Positions 1-10,800 of a stretch of 64,000 nt of DNA are shown here, in pieces (position 1 is the stretch's first letter; every line of letters starts with the position of its first letter). A program made the position numbers and the translations under genes. The notes beneath the pieces were generated by a model, which did not search any database, had not been told where the DNA came from, and was given only the letters and a program-made list of their open reading frames with translations. This DNA comes from Sisyra terminalis (lineage: Eukaryota; Arthropoda; Insecta; Neuroptera; Sisyridae): NCBI GenBank assembly GCA_958496175.1, contig OY292276.1:16510001-16574000 (forward strand). The letters are read 5' to 3'.

Positions 1-1802
1 GTTGAGGAATTTATAATTTGGTTTGTTGAATATAAGGAAAAATGAATTGAGTAATTTTGTATATTTTCGTATTTGATTAAAATGAATGCATACATTAATT
101 ATGTTTATGAAAGAAATTAAACTGATTAAAGAACTTGGTGGTGTTGGGTTTGAAACACGCACATGTTTGTTGGGCCAAATTATATCTTTCCCATATTTTA
201 TTGTAAAGTCAACAAAACGTTGCGATCAACACAACGATTATGAAAACATTAACATAATATTTCAGTTGTCAGCAGTTGGGTCGATTTTTCAGGTGAACAA
301 CTTTGTGTATTTGTGTAGTATGTACGTTTCCGGACAACTGTGAGCCAGTCCGGTATTTAGTAAACCGGAATTACATATTTGATGCAGTCACAATAACTCG
401 ACAAAGTACAGTTCAAACTGTCCAAAACATATATAGATTTAAAATTTCATCCATATTTTTGTTGGACTTTGATTTTTGCCCGTAGGTAGATAATTGATTT
501 GCGATTTAAAAGAACTTCTGTTCCACGACTAATTACAGTTACCATCAAACTCATCCCATTTTTTAATTACTTTTTATGGGAATTTGATCGTTTGAGAGTT
601 TAATTGGTGGAGTAGGGATTATCATTTGACACAGTTTATTGAAAATGAATGTTCGACGAATTAAATTTTAATCAAGGGCAAATACGTATGTATGTGGTAC
701 TCATTCATTTTGTTTATTGTATAATTGATAAATTTGAAAATTACTGTGCAGAATTAGAGGTGATGTCATTTCTTGTTTAATGTTTACTTTATCATATTTT
801 CTACATGGAAATTTTAAATTGGGAAATACGTTTTTCAAATTTAAATTTGTGAGCAGACTATTGTGATACATATTGGTTTTATTTACGATTTAGGTTCTCG
901 GTAGGATTACAATCACGATGCAGATTCGAATGAAATTGGCCTTTGTAAAGAAGTGATTTATTGTAGCTGGTCTTTAACAATATTGAAAAGCAATGAAATA
1001 CATTTCAAGTAAAAGATTTTTTTTTCATACCTCAATTTTGTTTCAAAAACACACGTAGATATGCACCATGTACATATACAAATCTTATAATTAGATTTCA
1101 TATTATAAAAAAAATATTATTTACCTTTTGTATAATTTACAATGAACTTTGACATGTTGAAAGATTCAAAAATTTTTGTCAATATATAATAATCTTGAAA
1201 AAAATATTTACAATACTACTTAGATTTTTGATGTACCTACTTGCATATGCGCTTCTCCTACAAACAGAAGGTATAAATATGGAAATAAAATAAACTATTC
1301 ATTATATTTGAATAGGAAATTTAGCTTAATTTAATTGAAATAAAGTAAAAAATTGGTACATTGTATGACTTTACAGAGAATCATAATTAGAATTTACAAT
1401 ATTTATAACTAAAATAATTTAATCTGAAGCGCTAATACAAGTTTGTGTAGGCCTATTTAATATTTTATCACGAAACCTTTTATTTTCTTTATCTTGTTAC
1501 TTCTTTGCAAAGAATTCTTAAGTTTGTAAAAACATTTTCACTTCAAATTTATAGTTAAGAGAATTTTGATCAAATACACCAAAAAATGTATTCGTTTACG
1601 TACCAAAACCAAAAAAAAAAACGTTTTTTATTCTTAAAATAATAAATTTAGTCTCAATAAAAACGTTTTTTAATTACTCTTAAGCGATACAAGTATTTGG
1701 GAAAATACGAAGAGAAAAATGTATACATTTTGAAGAGCAAATTTTTTAATCACAATAGTTAATATCTTATTATTACTTTATTATGAGACGTTTTCACGTT
1801 TA
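1..1802. other. AT-rich non-coding stretch
   Basis: No gene, RNA gene or recognisable mobile element is visible. Short open frames at 86-343 and 303-485 have no domain, no splice context and low-complexity composition, so I treat them as chance. A/T homopolymer runs and an AAAAAACGTTTTTT-type self-complementary patch near 1605-1665 are the only structure seen. It is probably intron or intergenic DNA. Confidence 0.5.
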
Positions 1803-2160
1803 ATAATATCCAGAGCTGCCATTAAATAGTATCTTAGTTATTTTAAAGTAACTAAGTTACCTTAAATATGTTGTATCTTACCTTCTTTATTTTTTACCAA
1901 AAAGTTATTAGTATCTTAGATACTTCTTAAAAGCAACTATGTCTTGGACCTTATAAAGTATTTTAGATACCGAAAAGTAACTAGATAACGAGATACCAAG
2001 AGATTAGGTGCAAAATGATATTTTGTTCTTTCTGAACTATACAATTTATATCTCTTATATTAATCTTTTGTGGTTTTAGAGTGGGTTGTGCTTATAGGAG
2101 ATTAGTCAAACCTATTTTGCTTCTTCTTACATTAATAAAGATAATAAATTCTATTGATAT

Positions 2161-2280
2161 GGATGAAGTTTGGGTTTAGATGTCGGTAAATCCTAGTGGT
2201 GCTGCTAACCGATCGCTAGTTTCTGTATAAAATTGGTCAAGGCTAAGAGATTTACCGACATGTTACCTCAAACTTCGTCC
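2161..2280. repeat. Short foldback (MITE-like) repeat
   Basis: Two 32-base arms, 2161-2192 and 2249-2280, are inverted complements with a few mismatches; the best-preserved part is TGTCGGTAAATC against GATTTACCGACA. The arms enclose a ~56-base spacer. It has no coding capacity. It lies within the larger hAT-like element and is probably either part of it or a MITE that landed in it. Confidence 0.6.
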
Positions 2281-2434
2281 AGCTTTTTTGCCACTGAATT
2301 GAACTTCTATTTAATTTTATTTTCTAAGAAATACATTATCTGTTTACCTAACAACTTTAACTAAAATTATACAAAATCTAGGAACCACATATTATGCAAA
2401 CAAACTAGAGAAATAACTTTTTAAGTATTTTAAG

Positions 2435-3388
2435 ACTAGCTGATCCTCGCAACTTCGTTTGCGTAACGTAGGTGTAAATTATGTTTTCTTTTCAAATTTG
2501 CCATTTGTTGTGGTATATGAAAATTTTTATTTTTCTTATTTCTTTTACGAAAAACATAATCATACTTAAAAACACTATTTTGTCAACTTTAATAAGACAC
2601 ATTTAATAAACTGTTGCAAAGAATAAAATTGTTCTATGTAATAATCAATTAATTTTCAAAAAATATTTATAAATATCTAAAAAGAGTATGTCTATTGTGT
2701 ATAGCTATGGTAGGTATACCTACCGTAGACCAAATAATCTGTAAATTAATCAACATCTATACATAAATAAAAAATATCGCCAAGTTCAATAAAGTTGGTC
2801 TTAATTATAAGTAAAGAGCGGTGACCATGCGATATTTTTCAAATAACTTACATTTTTAAACTTGTGATATCTTTCGAATGAAATGTTCAAATTGAATAGC
2901 TCAAAAAGTTATATAATGGTGTAGAAGCAAACTTAAATATGAAGTCATTTATTTTGATAAGGATTAATCCCAAAGTTTAAATAAAAGAGCTTTTATAACG
3001 GTGACATTAATATATATTTTTAAAATGAAAAAAACACTTCTTGTGACATAACTATAATAGTCAGTCATATGCTGTCGCTCTGTTTTTTGTAGATAATGAT
3101 ATGTTCTGCAAAATCGTACTACAATATTTTGTTCTATAACCAATAGTTTTCACGGCGCACGCGATAAAAGAATTTTTTTTTTGGTAATTTTTTCAGACCT
3201 TGGGCTACATTATTGGAACTTTAGTATGGACCCCTAACTTTTTTGAAAATTTAATATAGCCTATGTTCACCGGAAATAGTGTAGCTTCCCAACAATGAAA
3301 GCATTTTTTAAATCGGTCAAGTAGTTTCGGAGCCTATTCCAAGCAAACAAACAATCAAATCTTTCCTCTTTATAATTATAGATAGATT
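2435..3388 (+). mobile_element. Retroelement-derived repeat (RTE/SINE-like 3' end)
   Basis: The segment begins GCTGATCCTCGCAACTTCG and ends with a conserved-looking tail (AAATCGGTCAAGTAGTTTCG, then CAAACAAACAATCAAATC, finishing in TATAATTATAGATAGA). This resembles insect interspersed repeats whose tails contain an AATCGGT(T/C)CAGTAGTTT motif, often assigned to RTE-type LINEs. It is flanked by AGTATTTTAAG (2424-2434) and AGTATTTAAG (3389-3398), a likely target-site duplication. No long open frame remains. The clade is inferred from tail similarity only; the nested position inside the hAT-like element is seen directly. Confidence 0.5.
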
Positions 3389-3523
3389 AGTATTTAAGTA
3401 AATTTTTAAGAGTACCTAGGTACCCATAGTAACTTCTGATATTTTGTTTAAAAATCCAAAAGATGTAACTTATCTAGTATCTAGATACTTTCCCTAAGTA
3501 TGTTTGATAGCTTTGATAATACC

Positions 3524-5282
3524 TATTTGCAATCATTAAAAAGTTAACCAATGGAAAAGTGTTTTCAATACCTAACTGTACAAGAAATTCATTTTATTTA
3601 AAGAAAATGTTAACTATAATTTATAGATATGTACAAAACTATCATTGAAAAATGATTTTAAATATCACAAGTGCTAATCTAGAATAATGTAAGCATAAAA
3701 TTAACACCAATATCATAAGATTTGGAATTAATAATGAGCTAAAATTTTAGTTTAATATTCGTATTTCGAAAAAAATTACTTAAAAACAACAAATAAACTT
3801 AACTGCCAAAGTAGTCAACAGAAAGAAAATTAGAATAAAAACTATTGAAAATATTACTCTACATACTCTTTTAATTTTAATTTTTTTTCTATTTAATCGA
3901 AATTTGTTCCGAAGTTAAGCCTTTTGAAAACAGATAAATAGGTAGAGTAGCTTTGATAATTATAGGCACATTGTATACTTTGTGGATATAAGAATTTACC
4001 TATCTTACATCAGGTGAACACCTGGGAATTTAAGAGCATTAAAAAAAGATAATTTATCACAAAGTTTTGAAAAAAGAGCAAAAATTGTGAAAAGAAACTA
4101 AATTACAAAATGGTAGGTATTTACTTTAGTTCGTATAGTTCAAGAGAAAATCACGAAAATTCTGTTAAACTTAGAAAACTATTTTATTTGTTTTTGGTTG
4201 GGAAAAAGAATGCATAGACATTTTTAAGGATAAATGTAACCTGGATTTACTCGGTAACTTCTTTTTTTGGTTTAAAGCCCAATCAAAATCGATTAAACTG
4301 AATTAAATATAAGCCCTGACAGGCAGACAAAGTTTTTAAGGATCGTTTATCGTTTAATGGAATAAGAAAGTATGAACTTGAAATAAACTATTAGTTTGGA
4401 TAGAAATAATTATTTCGATATCACACACAGACATTTCAATTTTGTTTATATTTGTTAATATATCGATTTTTCAAAAGTTTTATATAATAGCTAGAAGAGC
4501 ATTTTTATTTTACTGTTTTACCAACCACATTCAATCTGGAGAATCCATTTTCAAGACTGCCAAACCATATTATTCCGTCAGACATGCATTTATACTTTTT
4601 ATCACTAGTCTCAACATCATTTCTCTTTTAGTCTTTACATTGTTTTCTCATTGTATTATATACTTTCTACAGTGATTAGAAGTAAGTATCATTGTTGATT
4701 AAAAAATTATGAATATTTCTATCACCAATATATTGAAAATGATTTTAAAAATTTAATTGCCCTCTTCCCCATTTTCTTAAAAACATATTTTAAATTAAAG
4801 AACAATTGTAAAGGAATAAAATTTTTACTGCTCCCAAGTAAAAACTAGAAAAAAGAAATTGCCTAAAGATAAATAACGTAAAAAAATGATGTAAAGTATT
4901 ACAGAAGTACAAAGAGAAAATAGTAAACCATTTTTGTAAGCACCTTTTACTTTATGTAGGTAACGTGTAATCTAAGATCCTTGCTTTTTTATTTTTTTAT
5001 TTAATCATTGATTTTTAAATATAATTGTTCGATTTATATTTATAAGAAAGCTTCGAAATTAGAGAGGAAAACTCCTCTGATTCTTTCGTGTACATTAATG
5101 TTTATAGTCGTCTTCAACTTATTGGAGACTAATCGCCCATTAGAATAAAGGGTACCTCTATGATTTTAAAGGAAATTTTTATTAAATCAGATATAAAGAA
5201 TTGATCTTTTTATCAATGTAATTATTAGTTTAAATTTGCATTTACTTTCCTTCTCCTCATGTGGCCTACTTAACACTAAAAG
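3524..5282. other. AT-rich non-coding stretch
   Basis: Nothing coding is recognised. The 77-codon frame at 4442-4675 is hydrophobic purely through T-rich codons and has no domain. A small CAGGTGAACACCTG palindrome lies at about 4010-4023. Confidence 0.4.
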
Positions 5283-7075
5283 CCTAGGCTAATAAGATTG
5301 GTAAATCAGCCCTAGAAAAGTATGTTAATGATATTTCAAAATGTGTAGATGCAAATAAAGTAATAAAATACTAAGATCTAGAAAGTATCAGATGTCTCTA
5401 TCTCAATTAATTATTGAGGCAAAATAAAATAAGTAAAGAACCGTTTTTTAATGGGCCGTACGTTTGATTTCAAATTTGAATTTGATTTAGGGGTTAATTA
5501 TTCTATTTTTATAATAAATAGATATATGAATTCTATTAAAAAAATATACATTTTTTTCAAAAACGAATTTAACCATCAAAAAACACTTCTAAGCTTAATG
5601 TTATTTGCACATATAATAAATGTAATATGTATTATGAGATGTACGAAATTTCCATTCATTTTTATACATTTTTTAAAACTATTTCAGAAATATATTTTTC
5701 ATTTTATATTTATTAATAATTCCGATCCTGGGGTTTATCTTTAATTTGTTACAGTTCTGTCGATTTGAGGATCTTTTATGATTTTAATTTTTTATTTTTT
5801 TTTATTTTTTGTAACGTTTTCCTTACTGTTATTTATAAAAAAATCAGCTAACAATGGCATTTATGTTGATTTAGTATTAAATTACAATTGTGCTTTATAT
5901 ATTTAAATTTTTAATTATAATCAATTGAAAAAGCAGTAATAAATTGTGAAGCGTTGCGAAAAATAAAAAAAATAAGTGTTAATTATTAAAAATCAATTAT
6001 CATTCTTTGATCCTTGGAATTGATAAACATTTTATAATGTCAGTGAAGTAAACGATGCCCTAATCTCTAATGAATGCACCCACTCTCCAATGCTTCAATG
6101 CAAGAGGCTATTAGCCAATGAGATTGCGAAATTTAAAAATGTTCATTTGTTTTGATTATTGAAATTTTTCAAATTTAACATAACCACTCCCACATTGGTC
6201 ATTGCCAAATACGTTATGCATATATACGAATACGATACGCAAATGCTAATGGAACGTTTTGTGGACTGACGTCATTCGGGGCCTATCGATAAATGACTTA
6301 AAATTAAAGAATTATTTTTTAAACTAATGCCTTAGGTAAGTAACAAAAAACATTTTATTAAAACTAAATGTAAATGAAATAATTAGTTGAGAATATTATT
6401 GCAATTAAGCGTATTTGTTAAATGAATATTGAGAAAAATTACAATATTAATGAATTTTGATTAAAATTAGTTTGTTTTCAATTCCTTGATAAAAATAGTT
6501 TTATAAAAATGTAGGAGAAAAATTGTCCAATGAATATTAATAAACGAAAATTATTTCCTTTTTTGTGTATTTATTTATGTATAGGTTTATATTTCGGGAG
6601 AGAATTTGAGGTGGAACTAACTATTTTCTCTGAATAGTGACTATTTTAAAAGAATTTAATAAAAATAAGCAATTTAAGGATATCAATTTAAAAAAAATAT
6701 CCTAGCCACACCAAAATTTGGTTAGATAAACCTTTTTCGAGAAATTATTATCTTTTATAGAATTTAAAACGCTATACCGTCGTTAGTTTTCTATGCAAAA
6801 TGCATTATTTACCCCTAAATCAAATTAAAATTTTACATTAGTCGGTTATTTCAATAAAATTCTAAAAAAAAAATAAATAAAACTTAGTAACATTAATATA
6901 AATTCAAAGCTCTAAATTCTAAATCGTTAAAAAAGTTATCCATTTTCCTTTTTTTTCTCCAAAACTTTATTAAGATAGAGATATGAAACTTCCTGGGTCT
7001 TAGGGTTTTATTAGTACCTACACATTTCTTGTCATTGAAATTTTCCTGAAGCTTATTCCCCATGCTTAATCGTAT
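5283..7075 (+). mobile_element. Foldback-family element, copy 1
   Basis: The left end (about 5283-5410) and the right end (about 6975-7075) are inverted relatives of each other. The right end reads AACTTCCTGGGTCTTAG, then TTATTAGTACCTACACAT; the left end carries the complement of the same phrases in the same order. Between them is a conserved core at about 6037-6310 that recurs at 24.0 kb and 57.2 kb. No transposase frame exists, so it is non-autonomous or decayed. The 97-codon frame at 5451-5744 lies inside and looks like chance. Element limits are approximate because copies are diverged and spacer lengths differ. Confidence 0.5.
6037..6310 (+). repeat. Conserved core of foldback family, copy 1
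   Basis: This block shares long near-identical stretches with 24018-24275 (same strand) and 57120-57345 (opposite strand). An example is CTCCAATGCTTCAATGCAAG (about 6084), followed by GAGGCTATTAGCCAATGAG. It also contains TGACGTCA (6268-6275) and CCTATCGATA. The CCAAT-box and CRE-like motifs would be compatible with a promoter-like role, but that is inference; what is seen is conservation well above the surrounding spacer. Confidence 0.7.
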
Positions 7076-10000
7076 ATCTCGGTTCTTTTCTCAGTAATTA
7101 TTTTTGAATTACTATTAATCGCATTTAAAAAACAGATATAGAAAGCAAAGAAAATAATTTATCTTTTGAGTACACCTTCAGTTGTATCAACAAATTAATA
7201 AGCATAAGATTTGGTCATACTTATATTTTCTATTCTTATTCTTTGTTATTTTTGAGTGATATTTTTTATAATTCATAATAAGTTTTACTCCATATTTGTT
7301 TAAGTAGCGCAAAACTGTACGAAGAAATATCTAAAGTATTTGTTTGATTCAAAGGCTTGAGGCTTTTTTATTATTCCATTCCACGAGTACGCGAAAACGC
7401 AAGAAAGTTAATTTATGAGAAACTTGAAATAAAAGAACATTCTTAACTAAGAGCTAATCTGATTATGCTTTAAAAAAATAGGCGATAATTTGCAAAAGCC
7501 ATAGTTCTCAAAAAGTTGAATAAAAGTGAAAAAGTTTTTTTTTATATAATACATAATTCATGTAGTAAAATAAATTTTTACCAAGTTAACTGACGTGGCT
7601 ACTCTACATTTGCAACTTTTCGCTGGAAAATGTTGAAACATAACCAAAGTTAGTACTATTATGTTTTATATGTATATGGAACAAAAAAAGCCAAGTTTGT
7701 TTTTCATTTTTCAGAACTTATCTTGGTAAAGTTACGGTCATAATTTATACTCTTAGTACTAGTAGAATGGAGATCATTTTTAACATGATACTATGTGATA
7801 GTTATTATCGCGATGGACCTCATCTGAGGTCTGTCGTTCAATTTTCAAATTGCATTCCTGAAGAAATGACTCGAGTGCGACAATCGGTGTTACAATTATT
7901 ATTGTAGAGCATAAAATGGTATGTAATTAAAGAATAGACATTTTATAAGAATGAAACGAATACCAGAAATTGTATGCAATGTAAGAAATGAAAGCACGTA
8001 CTACTTTTTACTTTTACTGAAATGAGATTTTAACCATAAATGGGATGAATAAAAACGAATATAATGTGTTATAAATTTCAATAGAACCAATCAGTTGAAT
8101 GCAAAATAAATTTTTGAATGTTAAATTTTCCAGCGTTGTGGTAGTATAAGATTGCCTCTTTATATAATAAACTAAAGAGAAAATAGACTCAATTTTCATA
8201 GAGATCAAATAACCAGGTATCATTATTTTAAAAAGAATTGGTTCCCTAAATTTATAGAGGGCCTATACATTGGTTATATACACATATAGCCAATTTAAAT
8301 ATTTTCCAAGACGATCATAAAAATGTGACTAACATTTTTCGCTTTTGTCGCATGCAGTCGTGAACTAGTTGCACCGAAGCATTCATTTCAAACTGCCAGA
8401 AACGTTGAGTTGCTTTTTTTGCGATTTATTTTTACAGTACATGTGTACACAATGTATAAATTACATAGTAAAAACTACAATTGTATACCGTTTGAAATTG
8501 TCGCTCTGCATTGAACTGCTCGGTGCTATGTTCAAATAACTAACGTAATATATTGTTGTAGGAAAATTTATATTAATGAAACAATGAGAAAAATAAATGC
8601 AAATAATTGTATTTAATAGTGCAAAGAAGTGGATGATATTAATTATTTTATTTTCGCATTTATTCAGTCTGCTTTTAGTGGTTTCATTTATGTTTAATTG
8701 TGACTATAACGTTTAAAATATTGCTTTAATAATGGAGTTGTTAATAATTTCTTTCAAAGAGATTGTAGATTTTTTTACTCTACACAAACGAGCGGAAAAC
8801 TGTTTGATTTTTTGGGATCCCATGAAAAACACAAAGGATTTTTCGTACAAAAATTGATTGGTTTTGTATTAAATTTATAAGCCTAATATTTTTCAAAAAA
8901 ATATCCGACACTAATGGTCAGGCGTTTTCGAACAAGTAAACAGAATATATAAAAATACATATTATCTTTATAAAAACCTGGTTATTGGTTCAAAAGTTTC
9001 CCAGTTACATTGAATTATTTAAATTTTGTTTTCTCATTTATCTTTACCAATTTTTAATTAAATTAATACCTAAGATTTTTTTGTGCTTTTTATTTTTATT
9101 GAAAAATATGCCAAAAAGATGGATGTTTAATTTAAAATAATTCGGATCACAAAATTAAATTTTAATCAATACATACATTTTCATTTAAAAATTATGTGCT
9201 TAATATGTATTGAAAAAACAGTTCGAGCTCACTGAACAAAAATTGATATTCCCTGAAGCAAAACTCAATCACAATTGTATTTTAAAACTGATATCCAAAT
9301 AGAAAACTGTAGAAAACTTTATTATGAGTAAATAATATATCAAAAATTATAACTAGTTTGAAGTATTTTCATCTCTTTTTGTGGAGTCCTTTTGAAATAA
9401 TTAATCAATACATTCAAAACATTTTATAAATTCGTTCAAAAAATTTCATAAAATAATTAAACAAACTACTTTTAACTTTAACCAACTCGGTTTTTTTGGT
9501 CTAATTTAGAACCTTAACTTTTAATTGATTGATTAAAAAAAAATAGTTTGGACATCGCCGTTAAATTTATTTATCAATTCTTGAATTATTTATTATAAGT
9601 TTCATGATATGTAAAGACCTAATTTATGTTATTTTAAACAGTACTTGAGACCCACGAGTTTTGGTACATGACAAAAATATGTTTACCTACAATATTTACA
9701 CAAGTAAAAGTAATTCTCATATTCGTATCCATCTACTCCTGGTGCCATTGCCCTTGTCATTTATAAAATTTTTAATTTAAAAAAAAAAAATTTTACCAAA
9801 TTTTCTTGGACTAGAATAATAAGATATGTTATTACCATGTATGTTTACTTAAAAGTAGATTATTTGTTGTTATTTCTTATGAGAATATCGAAAAAAACTT
9901 TTTGAAGCAACTTTCTTTGTACAAAGTTGTATTAAAAGATTGGTCTAAAAAGATCAGTAAATTTCATTAATTTAGTAGAAGTTAAATTTTTGATTATCTT

Positions 10001-10160
10001 CCATTGATGATTCAATTAGTACGTAGATCATTTAATAGAGATCAATAGAGATTCAATAGAGATCATTCAATTAGAGTAATTAATTGCTCAATTTATTAGT
10101 ATTTACGACGAATACAAACTATTATTATGTATAAATTGGTTGTGTCCATACTTGACAAAA
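7076..10160. other. AT-rich non-coding stretch
   Basis: No gene or clear repeat family is recognised. The 69-codon minus-strand frame at 8014-8223 has no recognisable domain. A slightly more GC-containing patch at about 8330-8540 has no identifiable coding content. Overlapping short direct repeats of AGAGATCAATAGAGATTCA type occur at about 10035-10065. Confidence 0.4.
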
Positions 10161-10233
10161 TATTATTTACTTTTTAGTAGGAAAGTGGACTTAAAGGATG
10201 CAAATCCATTTACTAATTATTAATTCAGCGACG

Positions 10234-10261
10234 TTTCGGTCCTTTATTTGACCTTCATCTG
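10234..10261 (-). ncRNA. Hammerhead-like motif in MITE copy A, left arm (inverted)
   Basis: Read on the minus strand, this is CAGATGA + A + GGTC-loop-GACC + GAAA + CGTC. Stem II is a clean 4-bp GGTC/GACC, better than in the right arm, but the first box has CAGATGA instead of CTGATGA. It is the inverted partner of 10311-10338. Confidence 0.28.
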
Positions 10262-10310
10262 GCTTCTTAATATAGTGTCTGAATATATTGTGTACTTTAT
10301 ATTAAGAAGC

Positions 10311-10338
10311 CTGATGAAGGTCAAATAAAGAACCGAAA
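10311..10338 (+). ncRNA. Hammerhead-like motif in MITE copy A, right arm
   Basis: CTGATGA (10311-10317) is followed by one A, then GGT...ACC able to pair as a short stem, then GAAA (10335-10338) and CGTC. This matches the order of invariant boxes in a hammerhead ribozyme core (CUGANGA, stem II, GAAA). The extra A before stem II, and no verified stem I/III or cleavage site, argue against assuming activity. Confidence 0.3.
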
Positions 10339-10429
10339 CGTCACTGAATTAATAATTAGTGTATGAATTTACATCCTTTAAGTCCACCTTCCTACTAAAA
10401 AATAAATAATACTACTATTATGGTTTTAG

Positions 10430-10800
10430 AACATTCAAAAGTTCTAGCAATGAGATTGAAGAAAGACGGAAGACGTTCCAGAACACTCTTTGTGAGATTT
10501 TAATGCGGGATAGAAAGAGATAAAAACAATTAATTCAACTAAAAATGTTTTTAACAGTCTCAAGCCTTCCAGATGCGGTAAATAGGTATATAAATAAGGC
10601 GATCGACCGTCCCCGGGAAAGTTACGAAAAAGTTATGAACAGTTAACGTTACGAATAGGTTAACAATTACATTCGTTAAAACAAATGTTATAATAAATAA
10701 ATAAGTATGTAATTAAAAATGTGTGAATATCAAAACAAATAGTGTTTGTGTTATATGATCCGAAATAACTCCCAACGAATCCGTAAAAATAAAATTACCG
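10430..10800 (+). other. Promoter-like/possible solo-LTR segment
   Basis: A TATA-like TATATAAATAAG at about 10590 is followed by a GC-elevated patch (GGCGATCGACCGTCCCCGGG). Downstream, near 10690, is a polyadenylation-like AATAAATAAATAAG. That order (TATA, start region, poly-A signal in a few hundred bases) is what an LTR would show. However, I cannot find matching ends, a target duplication, a primer-binding site or flanking gag/pol, so this stays weak. Confidence 0.2.

Larger units (their letters stand above)
1803..3523. mobile_element. hAT-like non-autonomous DNA element, with nested insertions
   Basis: The left end at 1811 reads CAGAGCTGCCA and the right end at 3515 is an imperfect inverse of it (TGATAGCTTTG). 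The ends are flanked by ATAATATC (1803-1810) and ATAATACC (3516-3523), an 8-bp target duplication with one mismatch, the length expected for hAT transposons. The ends are rich in short GTAACTAAGTTAC/TATCTAGATAC-like repeats, also usual for subterminal regions of hAT-derived elements. No transposase is present. Two other insertions sit inside: a foldback at 2161-2280 and a retroelement-like insert at 2435-3388. The family assignment rests on end sequence and duplication length only. Confidence 0.6.
10161..10411. mobile_element. Inverted-repeat MITE-like element, copy A
   Basis: The arms, about 10161-10265 and 10300-10411, are inverted complements over roughly 105 bases, starting TATTATTTACTTTTTAGTAG on the left. 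They enclose a short spacer of about 35 bases. A related element lies at 52549-52906, sharing GTAGGAAAGTGGA-type ends and the inner CAGC(G/A)ACGTTTCGG block. It has no coding capacity. Each arm carries the CTGATGA...GAAA motif described separately. Target duplication was not resolved. Confidence 0.75.

Noticed and set aside
5451..5744. 97-codon plus-strand open frame with hydrophobic stretches
   Set aside because: It lies inside foldback-family copy 1, and its Phe/Ile/Lys content follows from AT bias.
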